From CAZDXJ01 sp050303615 (GTDB taxonomy: Bacteria > Pseudomonadota > Gammaproteobacteria > Methylococcales > Methylomonadaceae): DNA of 64,000 nt. The translations under genes were made by a program, and so were the position numbers. The notes below the pieces were generated by a model. The model did not search any database and had not been told where the DNA came from. It saw nothing but the letters and a program-made list of their open reading frames with translations. The stretch is from assembly GCA_050303615.1 (NCBI GenBank), contig JBNLCC010000015.1:1-64000 (forward strand), in the 5' to 3' direction. Below are positions 1 through 9,049 of the stretch, one piece after another; positions within the stretch are counted from its first letter, which is position 1, and each line of letters begins with the position of its first letter.

Positions 1-456
1 ATTGGCGCCAACCTGAAACTTCTGGGAGGTAAACGTTCCATCCAATAATTTTAGACCGTTAAACTCAGTTGTACTGGATACCCGATCGATTTCCTGTTTA
101 AGCTGATTAACTTCCGATTGTAAAGAGGCCCTATCCGAAGCGGAGTTAGTGGAGTTTGCTGCCTGAATTGACAACTCACGCATCCTTTGTAACAAATTAC
201 CTGTTTGTGACAGTGCACCTTCAGCTGTTTGAGCTAATGATATACCGTCATTGGCATTTCTGGCTGCCATATTTAAACCTTTAATTTGCGAAGTCATACG
301 ATCGGAAATTGCCAGACCGGCCGCATCGTCTTTTGCACTGTTAATCCGAAGGCCTGAAGACAATCGCTGCAATGAAGTCGCTAATGAACTTTGGGATTTG
401 TTTAAATTCCGCTGGGAATTTAAAGACAATATATTGGTATTGATTACTGATGCCAT
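1..456 (-). CDS. fliC: Flagellin, N-terminal part (cut by window edge)
   Basis: Flagellin is secreted through the flagellar export apparatus and polymerises into the filament. The 152 visible codons are the conserved D0/D1 N-terminus (MASVINTNILSLNSQRNLN, then LQRLSSGLRINSAKDDAAG), almost identical in protein to the complete flagellin encoded next to it, with differences such as Lys for Arg at residue 20. The ATG is chosen because a good AGGAG ribosome site sits about 7 bases before it. A sigma-28 promoter match lies about 75 bases upstream. The reading frame is open to the window edge, so the C-terminus is missing because of the window and not because the gene is broken. The two genes look like an ancient tandem duplication: the proteins agree while many third codon positions differ. 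Confidence 0.96.
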   Translation of the reverse strand, partial: MASVINTNILSLNSQRNLNKSQSSLATSLQRLSSGLRINSAKDDAAGLAISDRMTSQIKGLNMAARNANDGISLAQTAEGALSQTGNLLQRMRELSIQAANSTNSASDRASLQSEVNQLKQEIDRVSSTTEFNGLKLLDGTFTSQKFQVGAN

Positions 457-529
457 AATAGCTCTCCTGTTTTACCACTCTTAATAAACTTAGGAACGAA
501 TAATAATTTTTAGAATTCCTCTGAAATAT

Positions 530-556
530 TTATCGGACCCCTTACCGTTTTCTTTA
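530..556 (-). promoter_or_regulatory. Sigma-28 (FliA) promoter of the first flagellin
   Basis: Reading the minus strand, TAAAGAAA is followed by exactly 11 bases and then TCCGATAA. This closely matches the FliA consensus TAAAGTTT-N11-GCCGATAA. It lies about 75 bases upstream of the flagellin ATG, the usual place for a late flagellar gene promoter. Confidence 0.85.
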
Positions 557-950
557 ATTTCCATTTCAATTTTTTCAGCAACCTCATTAAATGTGAGTCT
601 TGAGAGGCATAAAAAAGAACCGAGCGAAGAGCATCAGACACTTTAATTAAGAGAAAACATTTATCAAATATTTAAGATGTCAAGATGAATCAGAAACGAC
701 TAAACTAACAATAGCCAAAAGAATGTAAAAAAAGAGGCCACTTTAGCTCAGGAACAGGATTTTCAGCGCCAGAGACAAATAAATAGCTAGATGGCACTAA
801 GTTGTATTAAAAACAGGGTATTTACATTAGTGTTTTTACGGGCGACTGTTTTTTGACGGGTTATGTATGAAAATCTATCCGCTTGTTTAGGAGGTGAATC
901 CAAAACAAGCTTAGTCATAAGCAATGGTGTGCTTGATTAACATTTATTTG

Positions 951-986
951 AAAAAAGTGAACTTGATGTTAAACCAAGTTCACTTT
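951..986 (-). terminator. Rho-independent terminator of the full-length flagellin gene
   Basis: Just past the stop codon the minus strand forms a perfect 12-bp stem (AAAGTGAACTTG with its complement) around a 9-base loop, ending in a run of six U. This is a textbook intrinsic terminator and it ends the flagellin transcript before the next flagellin's promoter, so each gene is transcribed separately. Confidence 0.9.
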
Positions 987-995
987 AGTAATTAA

Positions 996-2537
996 TTAAC
1001 CGAGTAAGCTCAATACACTTTGGGGAACTTGGTTCGCTTGCGCCAACATCGCCGTACCCGCCTGCTGCAGGATTTGTGCTCTGGTTAAATTAGCTGTTTC
1101 AGCTGCGAAATCGGCATCCAAAATCCGACTACGTGCCGCACTTAAGTTCTCAGATGTTGTTTGTAGACTGGTAATTGTTGCTTCAAATCTATTCTGCACA
1201 GCACCTAAATCTGCCCTAAAGCTGTTAACTTGCGACAATGCAGCATCAATAATTGAAATTGCCTCTTGAGCACCATCAACGGAACTAATATCTACGGTAC
1301 TCAATTTAGCCCCTGTTGATCCGGTCCAGATATTGGCGGCAGTATTCAAAACACTTCCACTTGCAGCATCAATATCAGATAAAGCTGTATAAGTCCCTGA
1401 AGAATGAAGCGTTAGAGTACCGGCAATTGTTGCATCATTATTTCCGGTAGAGTCTATATCAACACCATTTCCATCCATCGATGTCAAGGTTATTGACGTA
1501 TCAGTCGCATTGCTGGTGGTAAAGTCATTGATAACAATATCCTTACCTTCCGCTTGTGTGAGGATCAAACTAGTACCATCAACCCCCAACTCAGCGGTCA
1601 CCCCCGTCGAGCCGGCTTGCTTATTAATTTCCGTGACTAATCCGCTTACCCCACCATTTGCATCCACTTGGGCAGAAATTGTTTTAAAGGTGCTGCTGCC
1701 AACTTTATTCGAATGATAAAATAAATCAAAAGAAACAGTGCCAGAGCCCAATGAACTGAGAGTAACCTCAGTCAGAGCATCCGCCGTTACCCCCGTTTCA
1801 GCTTCACGGTTCGTAATAGCTGCCGCAACATCAAATGCAGAATCTCCAGAAGCAACCACAATATCATTCACCTGTCCCAATTGACCATTGATTGATATAT
1901 TTTGAGCATTAATTGTGTTTTGACCGACCGTTTGAATTTCGCCACTGGCAATCGATGTTCCAGTCCCAACTGCAACTGATCCTGTACCCTGCCCTGATGA
2001 CGTATTAACGGCATTTAATTGATTATCCTGTAATGTGTTGGTTGACGAACCGGCAATCGACACAATAATAACCTGATTAGCATTTGCTCCAACCTGAAAT
2101 TTTTGCGAGGTAAAGGTTCCATCCAATAGTTTTAAACCATTGAACTCTGTTGTACTGGATACTCGATCAATCTCTTGTTTTAACTGATTAACTTCTGATT
2201 GCAATGAAGCTCTATCTGATGCGGAGTTGGTAGAGTTTGCCGCCTGAATCGATAACTCACGCATACGCTGCAATAAATTGCCGGCTTGAGACAATGCTCC
2301 TTCCGCTGTTTGTGCTAACGAAATACCATCATTAGCATTTCTTGATGCCATATTTAAGCCATTTATTTGAGAGGTCATTCGATCAGAAATAGCCAAGCCA
2401 GCTGCATCGTCTTTAGCACTATTAATGCGTAATCCAGAAGATAATCGTTGCAAAGAGGTGGCCAACGAACTTTGAGATCTGTTTAAATTCCGCTGGGAAT
2501 TTAACGACAAGATATTGGTATTGATTACTGAAGCCAT
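996..2537 (-). CDS. fliC: Flagellin (full length, 513 aa)
   Basis: Filament subunit. Residues 1-150 are the conserved N-terminal D0/D1 helices. Residues about 150-410 form a Ser/Thr/Gly/Asn-rich variable, surface-exposed D2/D3-like region. The last about 90 residues are the conserved C-terminal helices, ending NQVPQSVLSLLG. At 513 residues it is longer than minimal flagellins (about 280) and similar to enterobacterial ones. The variable region offers many Ser/Thr positions that could carry O-linked glycans, which is notable beside a large sugar-biosynthesis cluster; that link is inference. An intrinsic terminator follows the stop codon. The upstream promoter is less clear than that of the neighbouring flagellin. 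Confidence 0.97.
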   Translation of the reverse strand: MASVINTNILSLNSQRNLNRSQSSLATSLQRLSSGLRINSAKDDAAGLAISDRMTSQINGLNMASRNANDGISLAQTAEGALSQAGNLLQRMRELSIQAANSTNSASDRASLQSEVNQLKQEIDRVSSTTEFNGLKLLDGTFTSQKFQVGANANQVIIVSIAGSSTNTLQDNQLNAVNTSSGQGTGSVAVGTGTSIASGEIQTVGQNTINAQNISINGQLGQVNDIVVASGDSAFDVAAAITNREAETGVTADALTEVTLSSLGSGTVSFDLFYHSNKVGSSTFKTISAQVDANGGVSGLVTEINKQAGSTGVTAELGVDGTSLILTQAEGKDIVINDFTTSNATDTSITLTSMDGNGVDIDSTGNNDATIAGTLTLHSSGTYTALSDIDAASGSVLNTAANIWTGSTGAKLSTVDISSVDGAQEAISIIDAALSQVNSFRADLGAVQNRFEATITSLQTTSENLSAARSRILDADFAAETANLTRAQILQQAGTAMLAQANQVPQSVLSLLG

Positions 2538-2657
2538 AATAGATTTCCCGTTTTACCAAGGTTGAATTTATAATTACATCAACCTTAAAATAAACAAGAA
2601 ACATTCCAACATACTTTTTTTACATATAATTCAATAATTTAAATTAAAAAAGTCAAT

Positions 2658-2684
2658 TTATTGCCATTTAAATGCAGGCTTTTC
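2658..2684 (-). promoter_or_regulatory. Weak sigma-28-like site upstream of the second flagellin
   Basis: On the minus strand GAAAAGCC, 11 bases, then GGCAATAA gives the correct spacing but matches the -10 at only about six of eight positions and the -35 poorly. A competing sigma-54-like site (TTGGAATGTTTCTTGT, a GG-N10-GT pattern) is at 2592-2609. Neither is convincing, and the gene may instead be reached from the upstream sugar operon. Confidence 0.25.
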
Positions 2685-2742
2685 CTTTTTTTATATCTAT
2701 AGTAAATTTTCGTTATGTCAGTCGTCCAATGTTTAATTTGCT

Positions 2743-5700
2743 TCAGGGAATTAACGCTTCAAACCATTGGCTTAGATGATCTTCAAGCATAAAATTATCC
2801 TGAACCCAAAGCTTCAGTTGCTCTCCTTCCTGATGTAAAGTTTCTGGCTCGTTTATTTTATCCTTCAAGATTGCAATCCAATGTTGAACATTGTTCGCCA
2901 CATGAGTAACAGGCGCGCCCTGATAAGGCTTAATATCTGAACAAACTACTGGCCATCCCATAATCCCATATTCAAGAAGCCTTAAATTGGTTTTCGCTTC
3001 ATTAAATTTATTATGAATCAATGGTGCAATTGCCAAATCCAAATTTAAGTCTGCTAATTTTTGAGGATATTGATCAAACAATACACCTGGATGAAACTCC
3101 TTAATATAAGGTTTTAACTCTTCCAGGCATAATCCCATAAAAACCCAGTCCACTTCCTTATGCAGCGCTTCGACAACCGGTAAAATGAATTGTAGATCTG
3201 CAATATGCTCACGGCCACCGGCCCAGCCAAAACGCAATTTTTTATTTTGTCGTCTTTCTGGTAATTTAAGATTACACCATCGCTCAGTTTCTAAATAATT
3301 AGGTATAACAACAATATCATCCGTCAATTTAGAAAACTCTTCCGCTAAAATATCATTTGCAACGATTAAGCGATCCGAATATTGAAATTTTTCCTTTAAT
3401 TTACGGCGTAAATTTTTCGGCCACTGACCTTTCATCGGATGATTCTGAGGCAGTGAATAAACCAGATCATCTTGGCCTGCCACCATAAACACATCATTAT
3501 ATTTCCGGTAACGTTTCCAAGGTTCCAGCATCCAATCAAGAAAACCATTTTGTATTAATAAAACATCAGGCTTGATACGCTCTATTTCTACCGGAGTGGG
3601 AAAAACCAATTGGTCAAGATTATTAGCCAGACTGCTTTCAATTAATCCAGCTTGAGTTAAACCTCTTAGTGGTGCTCTTACCCGATACTCACCAACGCCA
3701 CTACTATTAGCGGGAAAAGCATAAACCCTGGGCTTATCTTTAAAATCTACATTCCAGGTCACATTCAAGGAAGTATCTAATTGGAAATCTGTTGTTTTTA
3801 ACGATAAATTCCTGTTATATGCCGGATCATTTGCCAGCTGAGGCAACCACTTTTCCAACATGTTATCCACTTCCTGTTGGGATTGTTCTATCTTTTTCTT
3901 ATCCTGTTTAACCTTTTTAAGCGAACTGGAACCATGATGAATCAAGGTAACATAAGGAGTCCATACAATTTTATATCCCAATTCACGGACTTTAAGACAC
4001 AAATCGACATCATTATATAAAACCTTAAATTTATCCTCATCCAGCCCACCGACCTGTTGATAAAGCTTTTTCTCAATCATCAAACATGCCGCAGTTACAG
4101 CCGAATAATCCTGAACAACCATGGCTCTGCCCATATAGCCAGGTTCATCCATAGGTAAATCAATATGAGGATGTTCGGCTACACCATACCTTCCCATACC
4201 TAAAACAACTCCTGCATGTTGCACCGTTTTGTTAGGAAACACCAACTTCACGCCAACAACCCCGACCTCTGATCGCTGTGCCTGAGCTAGCATACCTTGC
4301 AGCCATTCCGGCTGTAGAACCATAGTGTCATTATTTAATAAAACCAAATAATCCCCTGTTGCCTTCTCGGCCGCAAAATTGTTTATGGCTGAGAAATTGT
4401 AAGGTTTGGCATACTCAATTACCCTAATCTTATTAGAATTAAGCTGCTTTAAATTATTGAAATATTGAAATGTTTCTTCCTCTACGCTCTGGTTATCCAT
4501 AATAATAATTTCATATTCCGGATAATTGGTCTTATCTAGAATACTGTCGACACATGCCTTTAATAAAGGCAATTGATCCTTGGTTGGGATAATAAGAGAG
4601 ACCTTTGGTTGATCTGTATGCAAATATTTAATTGCAAAGGTATTTTCAAGAAAACCATCACTAACAATAGTCTTAATATTTTTTCGCTGAAAATACTGAA
4701 CTAACACAGTTTTTCTTAAATCCTGCTGTGTCTGTTTATATAGATCCAAATCATCACTTCGATGCAAAAGAACTCGAGACACATGTCCTATCACTGACTC
4801 ATCAAAATAACCCAGGTAATTCAGCGTCAATTCATAAGAAATAAAAGGATTTGGAAAAATGACTTTATCGAGCTTTTGTAGTGAACTTGTCTTGAATAAA
4901 GTCAAGCCCCCCATATAGTCGGTTGAGTACAATAAATCCCGGTTAAAATCCGGCTTAAAATTTGGACTATGAACGAAACCTTCTGGACCGACACGATCTT
5001 CATCCGTATATACAACCTGCCAGCTTGAATGCTTTTTACAATACGCAATACATGTTGATAAGGCATGCGACTCTATACAATCCCCTGCCTCCAAAAATAC
5101 AAACCAATCACTCTGCACATTAACTTTTGCAAAAACTGTTTGAACATCAATCTCTTGATCTATTTGTAGCCAGTCCAGCTGAGAAATTTCATTAAACATC
5201 TCATCTGGACATGGCAGACAGCTAATCACCGATAAATGCCACTCTTGATATGTTTGAACACTTAAGCTATCGATAGTATTGGCGAGTTTTGTTAGACCTT
5301 GACTGTCAACATAGACCAAGCAATGTACTTTGGGTGCCGGTTTAGATTTATCCTCTAAAAACAAATGTTCACGACGCAAATCATTTTTCCGATTGGTATC
5401 AAGCCATTGCAGATAAACCATATCATCTTGATAAGGCATTCTATCGGTTTGATAATATCCTGAATACTGACATATCGCGCCAAACATCCGCTCTACTGCT
5501 TGTACTAAAGTGCCATTTATCGGCTCCCTCTTATCTTCAAAATCATCGGCACTTAAATTTAACCGTAATAGCCTTTCAATTGCTTCTGGTCGAAACCAAA
5601 ACATGGAACCCGCTGGGAAAAAAAATTGCTTTCCTTCCAAAACATCCTTATCAATACCCGGCAAAAATTTATTGATCGTTTGTAAATTGATATCACCTGA

Positions 5701-6180
5701 ATTCAAATTATACAAATAGCCAAATGGAGCAAAAACACCCAAATTCGGGTTTGATTCGAAAACATTAATTATTTCGTTAACACGTTTTCGCCACTGCACC
5801 AATGAACTTAATATATTGGTTCGCCATCCACCTTTATCCTCACCCCAGCCTGTTTCCATTAATTGAGAGTCTTGCTTTGTGTGCAATTTAAGCATCAGCT
5901 TATAGCCAAGAGGTTGTATTTCTTTGAAAACAGTTAAAAAGGGCAAAATATCCCTGCCTTTATTAGGGAGTTCATATATTTTGGCTTTAGGAAACGTTTC
6001 TAAAATTTTAGTAGAAATATTATCTGTATTGCCCTCAGAAATAGATATATAAAGATCAAAGTCTGCCAATATACCTTGTAAAGCCAGCTGATATTCCTCC
6101 CACATATCAATGTGATCCAAATGTAGGATAACGGCTATACCGGGAGACGCTTTATTAAATAAAGAAATACTGCTTAACAT
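2743..6180 (-). CDS. Giant multidomain glycosyltransferase (RgpF-like, GT2, GT2, GT4-like)
   Basis: A 1145-residue cytosolic enzyme predicted to add several sugars to a surface or flagellar glycan. Residues about 10-270 resemble the rhamnan-synthesis RgpF family (NKGRDILPFL, KLHTKQD). Residues about 285-470 form a first GT2-like domain with a YTDED metal motif. Residues about 525-780 are a second, well-preserved GT2 domain (VSLIIPTKDQLPLLKACVDS, LLNNDT). Residues about 830-1145 resemble a GT-B/GT4 transferase (SGVGEYRVRAPLRG, LRLLEYGIMGWPVVCSD). Such fusions occur in O-antigen and flagellin-glycosylation loci. It is the last gene of the sugar cluster before the flagellins, and a hairpin separates it from the epimerase gene. 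Sugar specificity cannot be read. Confidence 0.85.
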   Translation of the reverse strand: MLSSISLFNKASPGIAVILHLDHIDMWEEYQLALQGILADFDLYISISEGNTDNISTKILETFPKAKIYELPNKGRDILPFLTVFKEIQPLGYKLMLKLHTKQDSQLMETGWGEDKGGWRTNILSSLVQWRKRVNEIINVFESNPNLGVFAPFGYLYNLNSGDINLQTINKFLPGIDKDVLEGKQFFFPAGSMFWFRPEAIERLLRLNLSADDFEDKREPINGTLVQAVERMFGAICQYSGYYQTDRMPYQDDMVYLQWLDTNRKNDLRREHLFLEDKSKPAPKVHCLVYVDSQGLTKLANTIDSLSVQTYQEWHLSVISCLPCPDEMFNEISQLDWLQIDQEIDVQTVFAKVNVQSDWFVFLEAGDCIESHALSTCIAYCKKHSSWQVVYTDEDRVGPEGFVHSPNFKPDFNRDLLYSTDYMGGLTLFKTSSLQKLDKVIFPNPFISYELTLNYLGYFDESVIGHVSRVLLHRSDDLDLYKQTQQDLRKTVLVQYFQRKNIKTIVSDGFLENTFAIKYLHTDQPKVSLIIPTKDQLPLLKACVDSILDKTNYPEYEIIIMDNQSVEEETFQYFNNLKQLNSNKIRVIEYAKPYNFSAINNFAAEKATGDYLVLLNNDTMVLQPEWLQGMLAQAQRSEVGVVGVKLVFPNKTVQHAGVVLGMGRYGVAEHPHIDLPMDEPGYMGRAMVVQDYSAVTAACLMIEKKLYQQVGGLDEDKFKVLYNDVDLCLKVRELGYKIVWTPYVTLIHHGSSSLKKVKQDKKKIEQSQQEVDNMLEKWLPQLANDPAYNRNLSLKTTDFQLDTSLNVTWNVDFKDKPRVYAFPANSSGVGEYRVRAPLRGLTQAGLIESSLANNLDQLVFPTPVEIERIKPDVLLIQNGFLDWMLEPWKRYRKYNDVFMVAGQDDLVYSLPQNHPMKGQWPKNLRRKLKEKFQYSDRLIVANDILAEEFSKLTDDIVVIPNYLETERWCNLKLPERRQNKKLRFGWAGGREHIADLQFILPVVEALHKEVDWVFMGLCLEELKPYIKEFHPGVLFDQYPQKLADLNLDLAIAPLIHNKFNEAKTNLRLLEYGIMGWPVVCSDIKPYQGAPVTHVANNVQHWIAILKDKINEPETLHQEGEQLKLWVQDNFMLEDHLSQWFEALIP

Positions 6181-6320
6181 TTTATTATATGCCTTTTGGA
6201 AACTTTCAGATACTCACATTAATTTAAATCAGCTATAAAAAACCTTGTGACAATTTGACGTTAAATAATTACCGTTTAACATAGGCAATCATTTCTAGAA
6301 AAATAGGAGTGTTTTACCCA

Positions 6321-6364
6321 AAACGCCTCATACAAATTTAAAACATTTCAGATATAAGGCGTTT
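6321..6364 (-). terminator. Hairpin between epimerase and giant glycosyltransferase
   Basis: Directly after the epimerase stop codon the minus strand can form a 12-bp stem (AAACGCCTTATA with TATGAGGCGTTT, one G-U pair) around a 20-base loop. Only four U follow the stem, so it is at best a weak terminator or a processing or attenuation site. Confidence 0.35.
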
Positions 6365-7225
6365 CTATTCTTTTTTGTCTCTAATCATCCTTCTTACCCC
6401 TTCTTCAAAACTATAATGAGGAGACCATTGCAGCTCCTGGGATGCTTTTTCAATATCGGCAAAGACATCAGGGATTTCGTTCTTTCTAGGTATATTTTCA
6501 TTAATCACAGGCAAATCTGTACCGGCAATAGATTGAATTGTTTCAACAATTTCTTTCACACTAAACGATTTCCCTGAGCCTATATTATAAATTCGGTACC
6601 CGGAAGAAATTAAAGGTATGGTACGCAGTAACGCCTCAACTAAATCATCCAAATACAAAAAGTCGCGCCGTGGAAGCATATCCTTCAATCGTATGGGCTG
6701 ATTTTCCAAGACTTTGTTAATTATTTCAGGAATAAGAAAATATGCTTTCTGCCCAGGCCCGTATATATTGAATGGTCTAATAATGGTTATCGGCAAATTA
6801 TAATATTGGGCGTAAAATCGGCACGCCTCCTCAGCCATAAACTTAGACAGGGCGTAGGGATTGTTGGGCTCTAGCCTATCTGATTCCTTTATCGGCAATG
6901 ATTTCGGTATACCATATAAATATGCACTCACATAAGTCAGTGGTATTTTGTCATTGCGACACAATTCCAATACATTCATAGTACCCATAACATTAACCCG
7001 TTGAAACTCAACTGGGTTCTCCCAGGCATCAGGAATATAGGTTCGGCTGGCCAGATGAAAAGCAAAATCGATATCTGTTTGATACAATTTAGAAAGTGTA
7101 CTCGGATCAGCAATATCACCCTCTCTACTAGTTAATGAAACAACTTCATGTCCTACCTTTTTTAGCTTCTGAACAAGACGTGTTCCGACAAAACCATTTG
7201 CTCCTGTTACCAATATCTTTTTCAT
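6365..7225 (-). CDS. NAD-dependent sugar epimerase/dehydratase (extended SDR)
   Basis: An extended short-chain dehydrogenase of 286 residues acting on a nucleotide-activated sugar. It has the N-terminal Rossmann motif TGANGFVG (residues 7-14) and the catalytic YxxxK in YALSK near residue 149; the first catalytic Ser/Thr lies in the VSAYLYG segment. Its ATG follows directly on the stop codon of the nucleotidyltransferase (TAA-ATG), so the two are translationally coupled. With that transferase and the upstream 4,6-dehydratase it forms a three-gene nucleotide-sugar module: activate, dehydrate, then epimerise or reduce. It may be a 4-reductase or a C4-epimerase; the exact sugar is unknown. Confidence 0.85.
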   Translation of the reverse strand: MKKILVTGANGFVGTRLVQKLKKVGHEVVSLTSREGDIADPSTLSKLYQTDIDFAFHLASRTYIPDAWENPVEFQRVNVMGTMNVLELCRNDKIPLTYVSAYLYGIPKSLPIKESDRLEPNNPYALSKFMAEEACRFYAQYYNLPITIIRPFNIYGPGQKAYFLIPEIINKVLENQPIRLKDMLPRRDFLYLDDLVEALLRTIPLISSGYRIYNIGSGKSFSVKEIVETIQSIAGTDLPVINENIPRKNEIPDVFADIEKASQELQWSPHYSFEEGVRRMIRDKKE

Positions 7226-7936
7226 TTATTCACCTAAAAAATGAGCACGCATAGTGTCAAACTCGTCTATAGCCTTCATATAATCATCAGGCCGACCAAT
7301 ATCCAGCCAGTAACCAGTAAATTTACGAACCCTGATCTTTTGTTTCGCGATAATTAAATCCTGCATCAGGATATCAAAACCATAGTTAACATCAGTAGGT
7401 ATAAAATTTAAAATTTTAGAAGATACCATATAAACCCCCATGCTTACTTCGTAACTCATTCTTGGCTTCTCTCTTAATCGTTCTAAGCACCCATCAAAAG
7501 TATCCAAAACACCATAATCAATTAATTGTTCACGCTGGTATGAAGAAATGGTAAATATTTCACCTTGTTTGACATGGGTATCATGAAAAGCAGCATAATC
7601 CAAATCAGTCAATATATCGCCATTCATCACAAGAAAATTTTCCGGCAGGTCATTAATTAACTTTAAGGGCCCCATGGTACCAAGCGGTTTATTTTCCAAA
7701 GAATAATCAATGCGAACGCCCCACTTTTCACCATCCCCAAAAAAAGCCTTGATGATTTCCGCCTGGTGATTAACTGCTATCGTTATATGGTCGAAACCTG
7801 CTTTTACCAATTGCTTAATAATAAGTTCCAAGATTGGAAACTCGCCAATTGGCATCAGAGGTTTTGGTAAAACCACGGTATAGGGCCGTAACCGAGTTCC
7901 CATTCCACCTGCAAGTATTACCGCACGTTTAGACAT
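7226..7936 (-). CDS. Sugar-phosphate nucleotidyltransferase
   Basis: Activates a sugar-1-phosphate with an NTP. The N-terminal signature AVILAGGMGTRLRPYT and the downstream PKPLMPIGEFPILE are typical of mannose-1-P guanylyltransferase and glucose-1-P thymidylyltransferase relatives. The NGDILTD segment carries the metal-binding Asp. At 236 residues it is the catalytic domain only, without the left-handed beta-helix of longer members. The start is set at MSKRAV, not at an in-frame ATG 32 codons upstream, because the family begins there and this ATG overlaps the preceding stop codon by 8 bases. Next to a LegB-type dehydratase it may be a guanylyl- or uridylyltransferase, but base specificity cannot be told. 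Confidence 0.85.
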   Translation of the reverse strand: MSKRAVILAGGMGTRLRPYTVVLPKPLMPIGEFPILELIIKQLVKAGFDHITIAVNHQAEIIKAFFGDGEKWGVRIDYSLENKPLGTMGPLKLINDLPENFLVMNGDILTDLDYAAFHDTHVKQGEIFTISSYQREQLIDYGVLDTFDGCLERLREKPRMSYEVSMGVYMVSSKILNFIPTDVNYGFDILMQDLIIAKQKIRVRKFTGYWLDIGRPDDYMKAIDEFDTMRAHFLGE

Positions 7937-8921
7937 TGTATATATCAGCCTTATATCTACAAAGATTATCTGGCTGCCTGAACCATTCAATTGTTGCTTG
8001 CAACCCCAAGCGTAAATCTGTCTTTGACTCAAACCCCGTCAATTGAAATATTTTTGTGTTATCACACCATAATCGGTCAACTTCACTTTGTTCTGGCCGC
8101 TTGCGTTGATCATCTATTTCTATTTCAATTTCAACTTGAGCAATCTCTCCTATTAACTTAACCAATTTCCCTATGGCTATTTCCCTGTTGGAACCTATAT
8201 TAACTATATCACCTACGGCATTGTCGCATTCCGCTAAACCAATAAATCCCCGACAAGTATCTTCCACATAATTGAAATCTCTTGTGGGATGCAGACTTCC
8301 AAGTCGAATAGATTGCTTTCCCGATAACAGCTGAGTAATAACTGTAGGAATGATTGCGCGAGCTGATTGTCTAGGTCCATAGGTATTAAAAGGACGAACA
8401 ACAGTCAACGGTAAATCAAATGTTGAGAAAAAGCTCATCGCCAATGCATCCGCACCAATCTTTGTTGCACTATAGGGTGACTGCGGCTGCAATGGGTGCT
8501 CTTCATTAATCGGTACAAATTGGGCAGTTCCATAGACTTCACTGGTCGATGTATGCAAAAAGCGCTGCACCTCCTCATCCCGTGCAGCTTGCAACATATT
8601 TAGTGTTCCTGTCACATTGGTCGCTACATAGCTATCCGGCGCAACATAGGAGTATGGGATTGCAATCAAAGAAGCCAAATGAAACACCACATCCACCCCT
8701 GCTGTAATCTGCCGACAGAAATTAGGGTCACGTACATCCCCACAAACGACTTCAATCTGATCCAGGCAGTTCACATTTTCCAGCCAACCCCAATTATTAA
8801 AAGAATTATAATAGGATAGTGCTTTGACTTTGGCGCCATGGCGGACCAGCATTTCTGTCAGATGTGAACCAATAAAACCATCCGCGCCAGTCACCAGAAC
8901 CTGTTTATTTTTCAATTGCAT
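7929..8921 (-). CDS. NDP-sugar 4,6-dehydratase, LegB-like
   Basis: An extended SDR (330 residues) resembling the LegB / LLPSF_EDH_00030 family of nucleotide-sugar 4,6-dehydratases. It has VTGADGFIGSHLTEMLVR at the N-terminus, the family-typical YYNSFNNWGWLE stretch, the TSTSEVYG active-site loop with the Thr-Asp/Glu region, and YSATKIGAD holding the catalytic Tyr-x-x-x-Lys. It should produce a 4-keto-6-deoxy sugar nucleotide. The start MQLKNK is preferred over an upstream ATG because a GAGGA ribosome site precedes it and family members begin there. No LegC/NeuB-type condensing enzyme is seen, so true legionaminate synthesis is not supported from this window. Confidence 0.85.
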   Translation of the reverse strand: MQLKNKQVLVTGADGFIGSHLTEMLVRHGAKVKALSYYNSFNNWGWLENVNCLDQIEVVCGDVRDPNFCRQITAGVDVVFHLASLIAIPYSYVAPDSYVATNVTGTLNMLQAARDEEVQRFLHTSTSEVYGTAQFVPINEEHPLQPQSPYSATKIGADALAMSFFSTFDLPLTVVRPFNTYGPRQSARAIIPTVITQLLSGKQSIRLGSLHPTRDFNYVEDTCRGFIGLAECDNAVGDIVNIGSNREIAIGKLVKLIGEIAQVEIEIEIDDQRKRPEQSEVDRLWCDNTKIFQLTGFESKTDLRLGLQATIEWFRQPDNLCRYKADIYNV

Positions 8922-9049
8922 GCCTTTCCTCTTTCTCCTTAAAAAGCTATCTGAATTATTACGCAATAATGGATTTAACCTATATAAAGGATTAACATTA
9001 TCTTACATGCTCATTCCCTAGAACGATTAAAGGGTTTTTCAAAATCAGA

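Larger units (their letters stand above)
457..995. other. Intergenic region between the two flagellin genes
   Basis: About 540 bases without a credible gene. It holds the sigma-28 promoter of the first flagellin at one end and the terminator of the second at the other. A small inverted repeat (GCTTGTTT at 881-888, AAACAAGC at 903-910) lies between them and has no U-run; its role is unknown. Confidence 0.7.

Noticed and set aside
881..910. Inverted repeat GCTTGTTT...AAACAAGC as a second terminator
   Set aside because: No U-run follows on either strand and a strong terminator already ends the flagellin transcript.
7937..8032. 32-codon N-terminal extension of the nucleotidyltransferase
   Set aside because: It overlaps the dehydratase gene in another frame, has no similarity to the family start, and the internal ATG gives the normal N-terminus.
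7226..8921. Legionaminic acid pathway
   Set aside because: Only a LegB-like dehydratase is present; no aminotransferase/hydrolase/NeuB/CMP-transferase set follows it.
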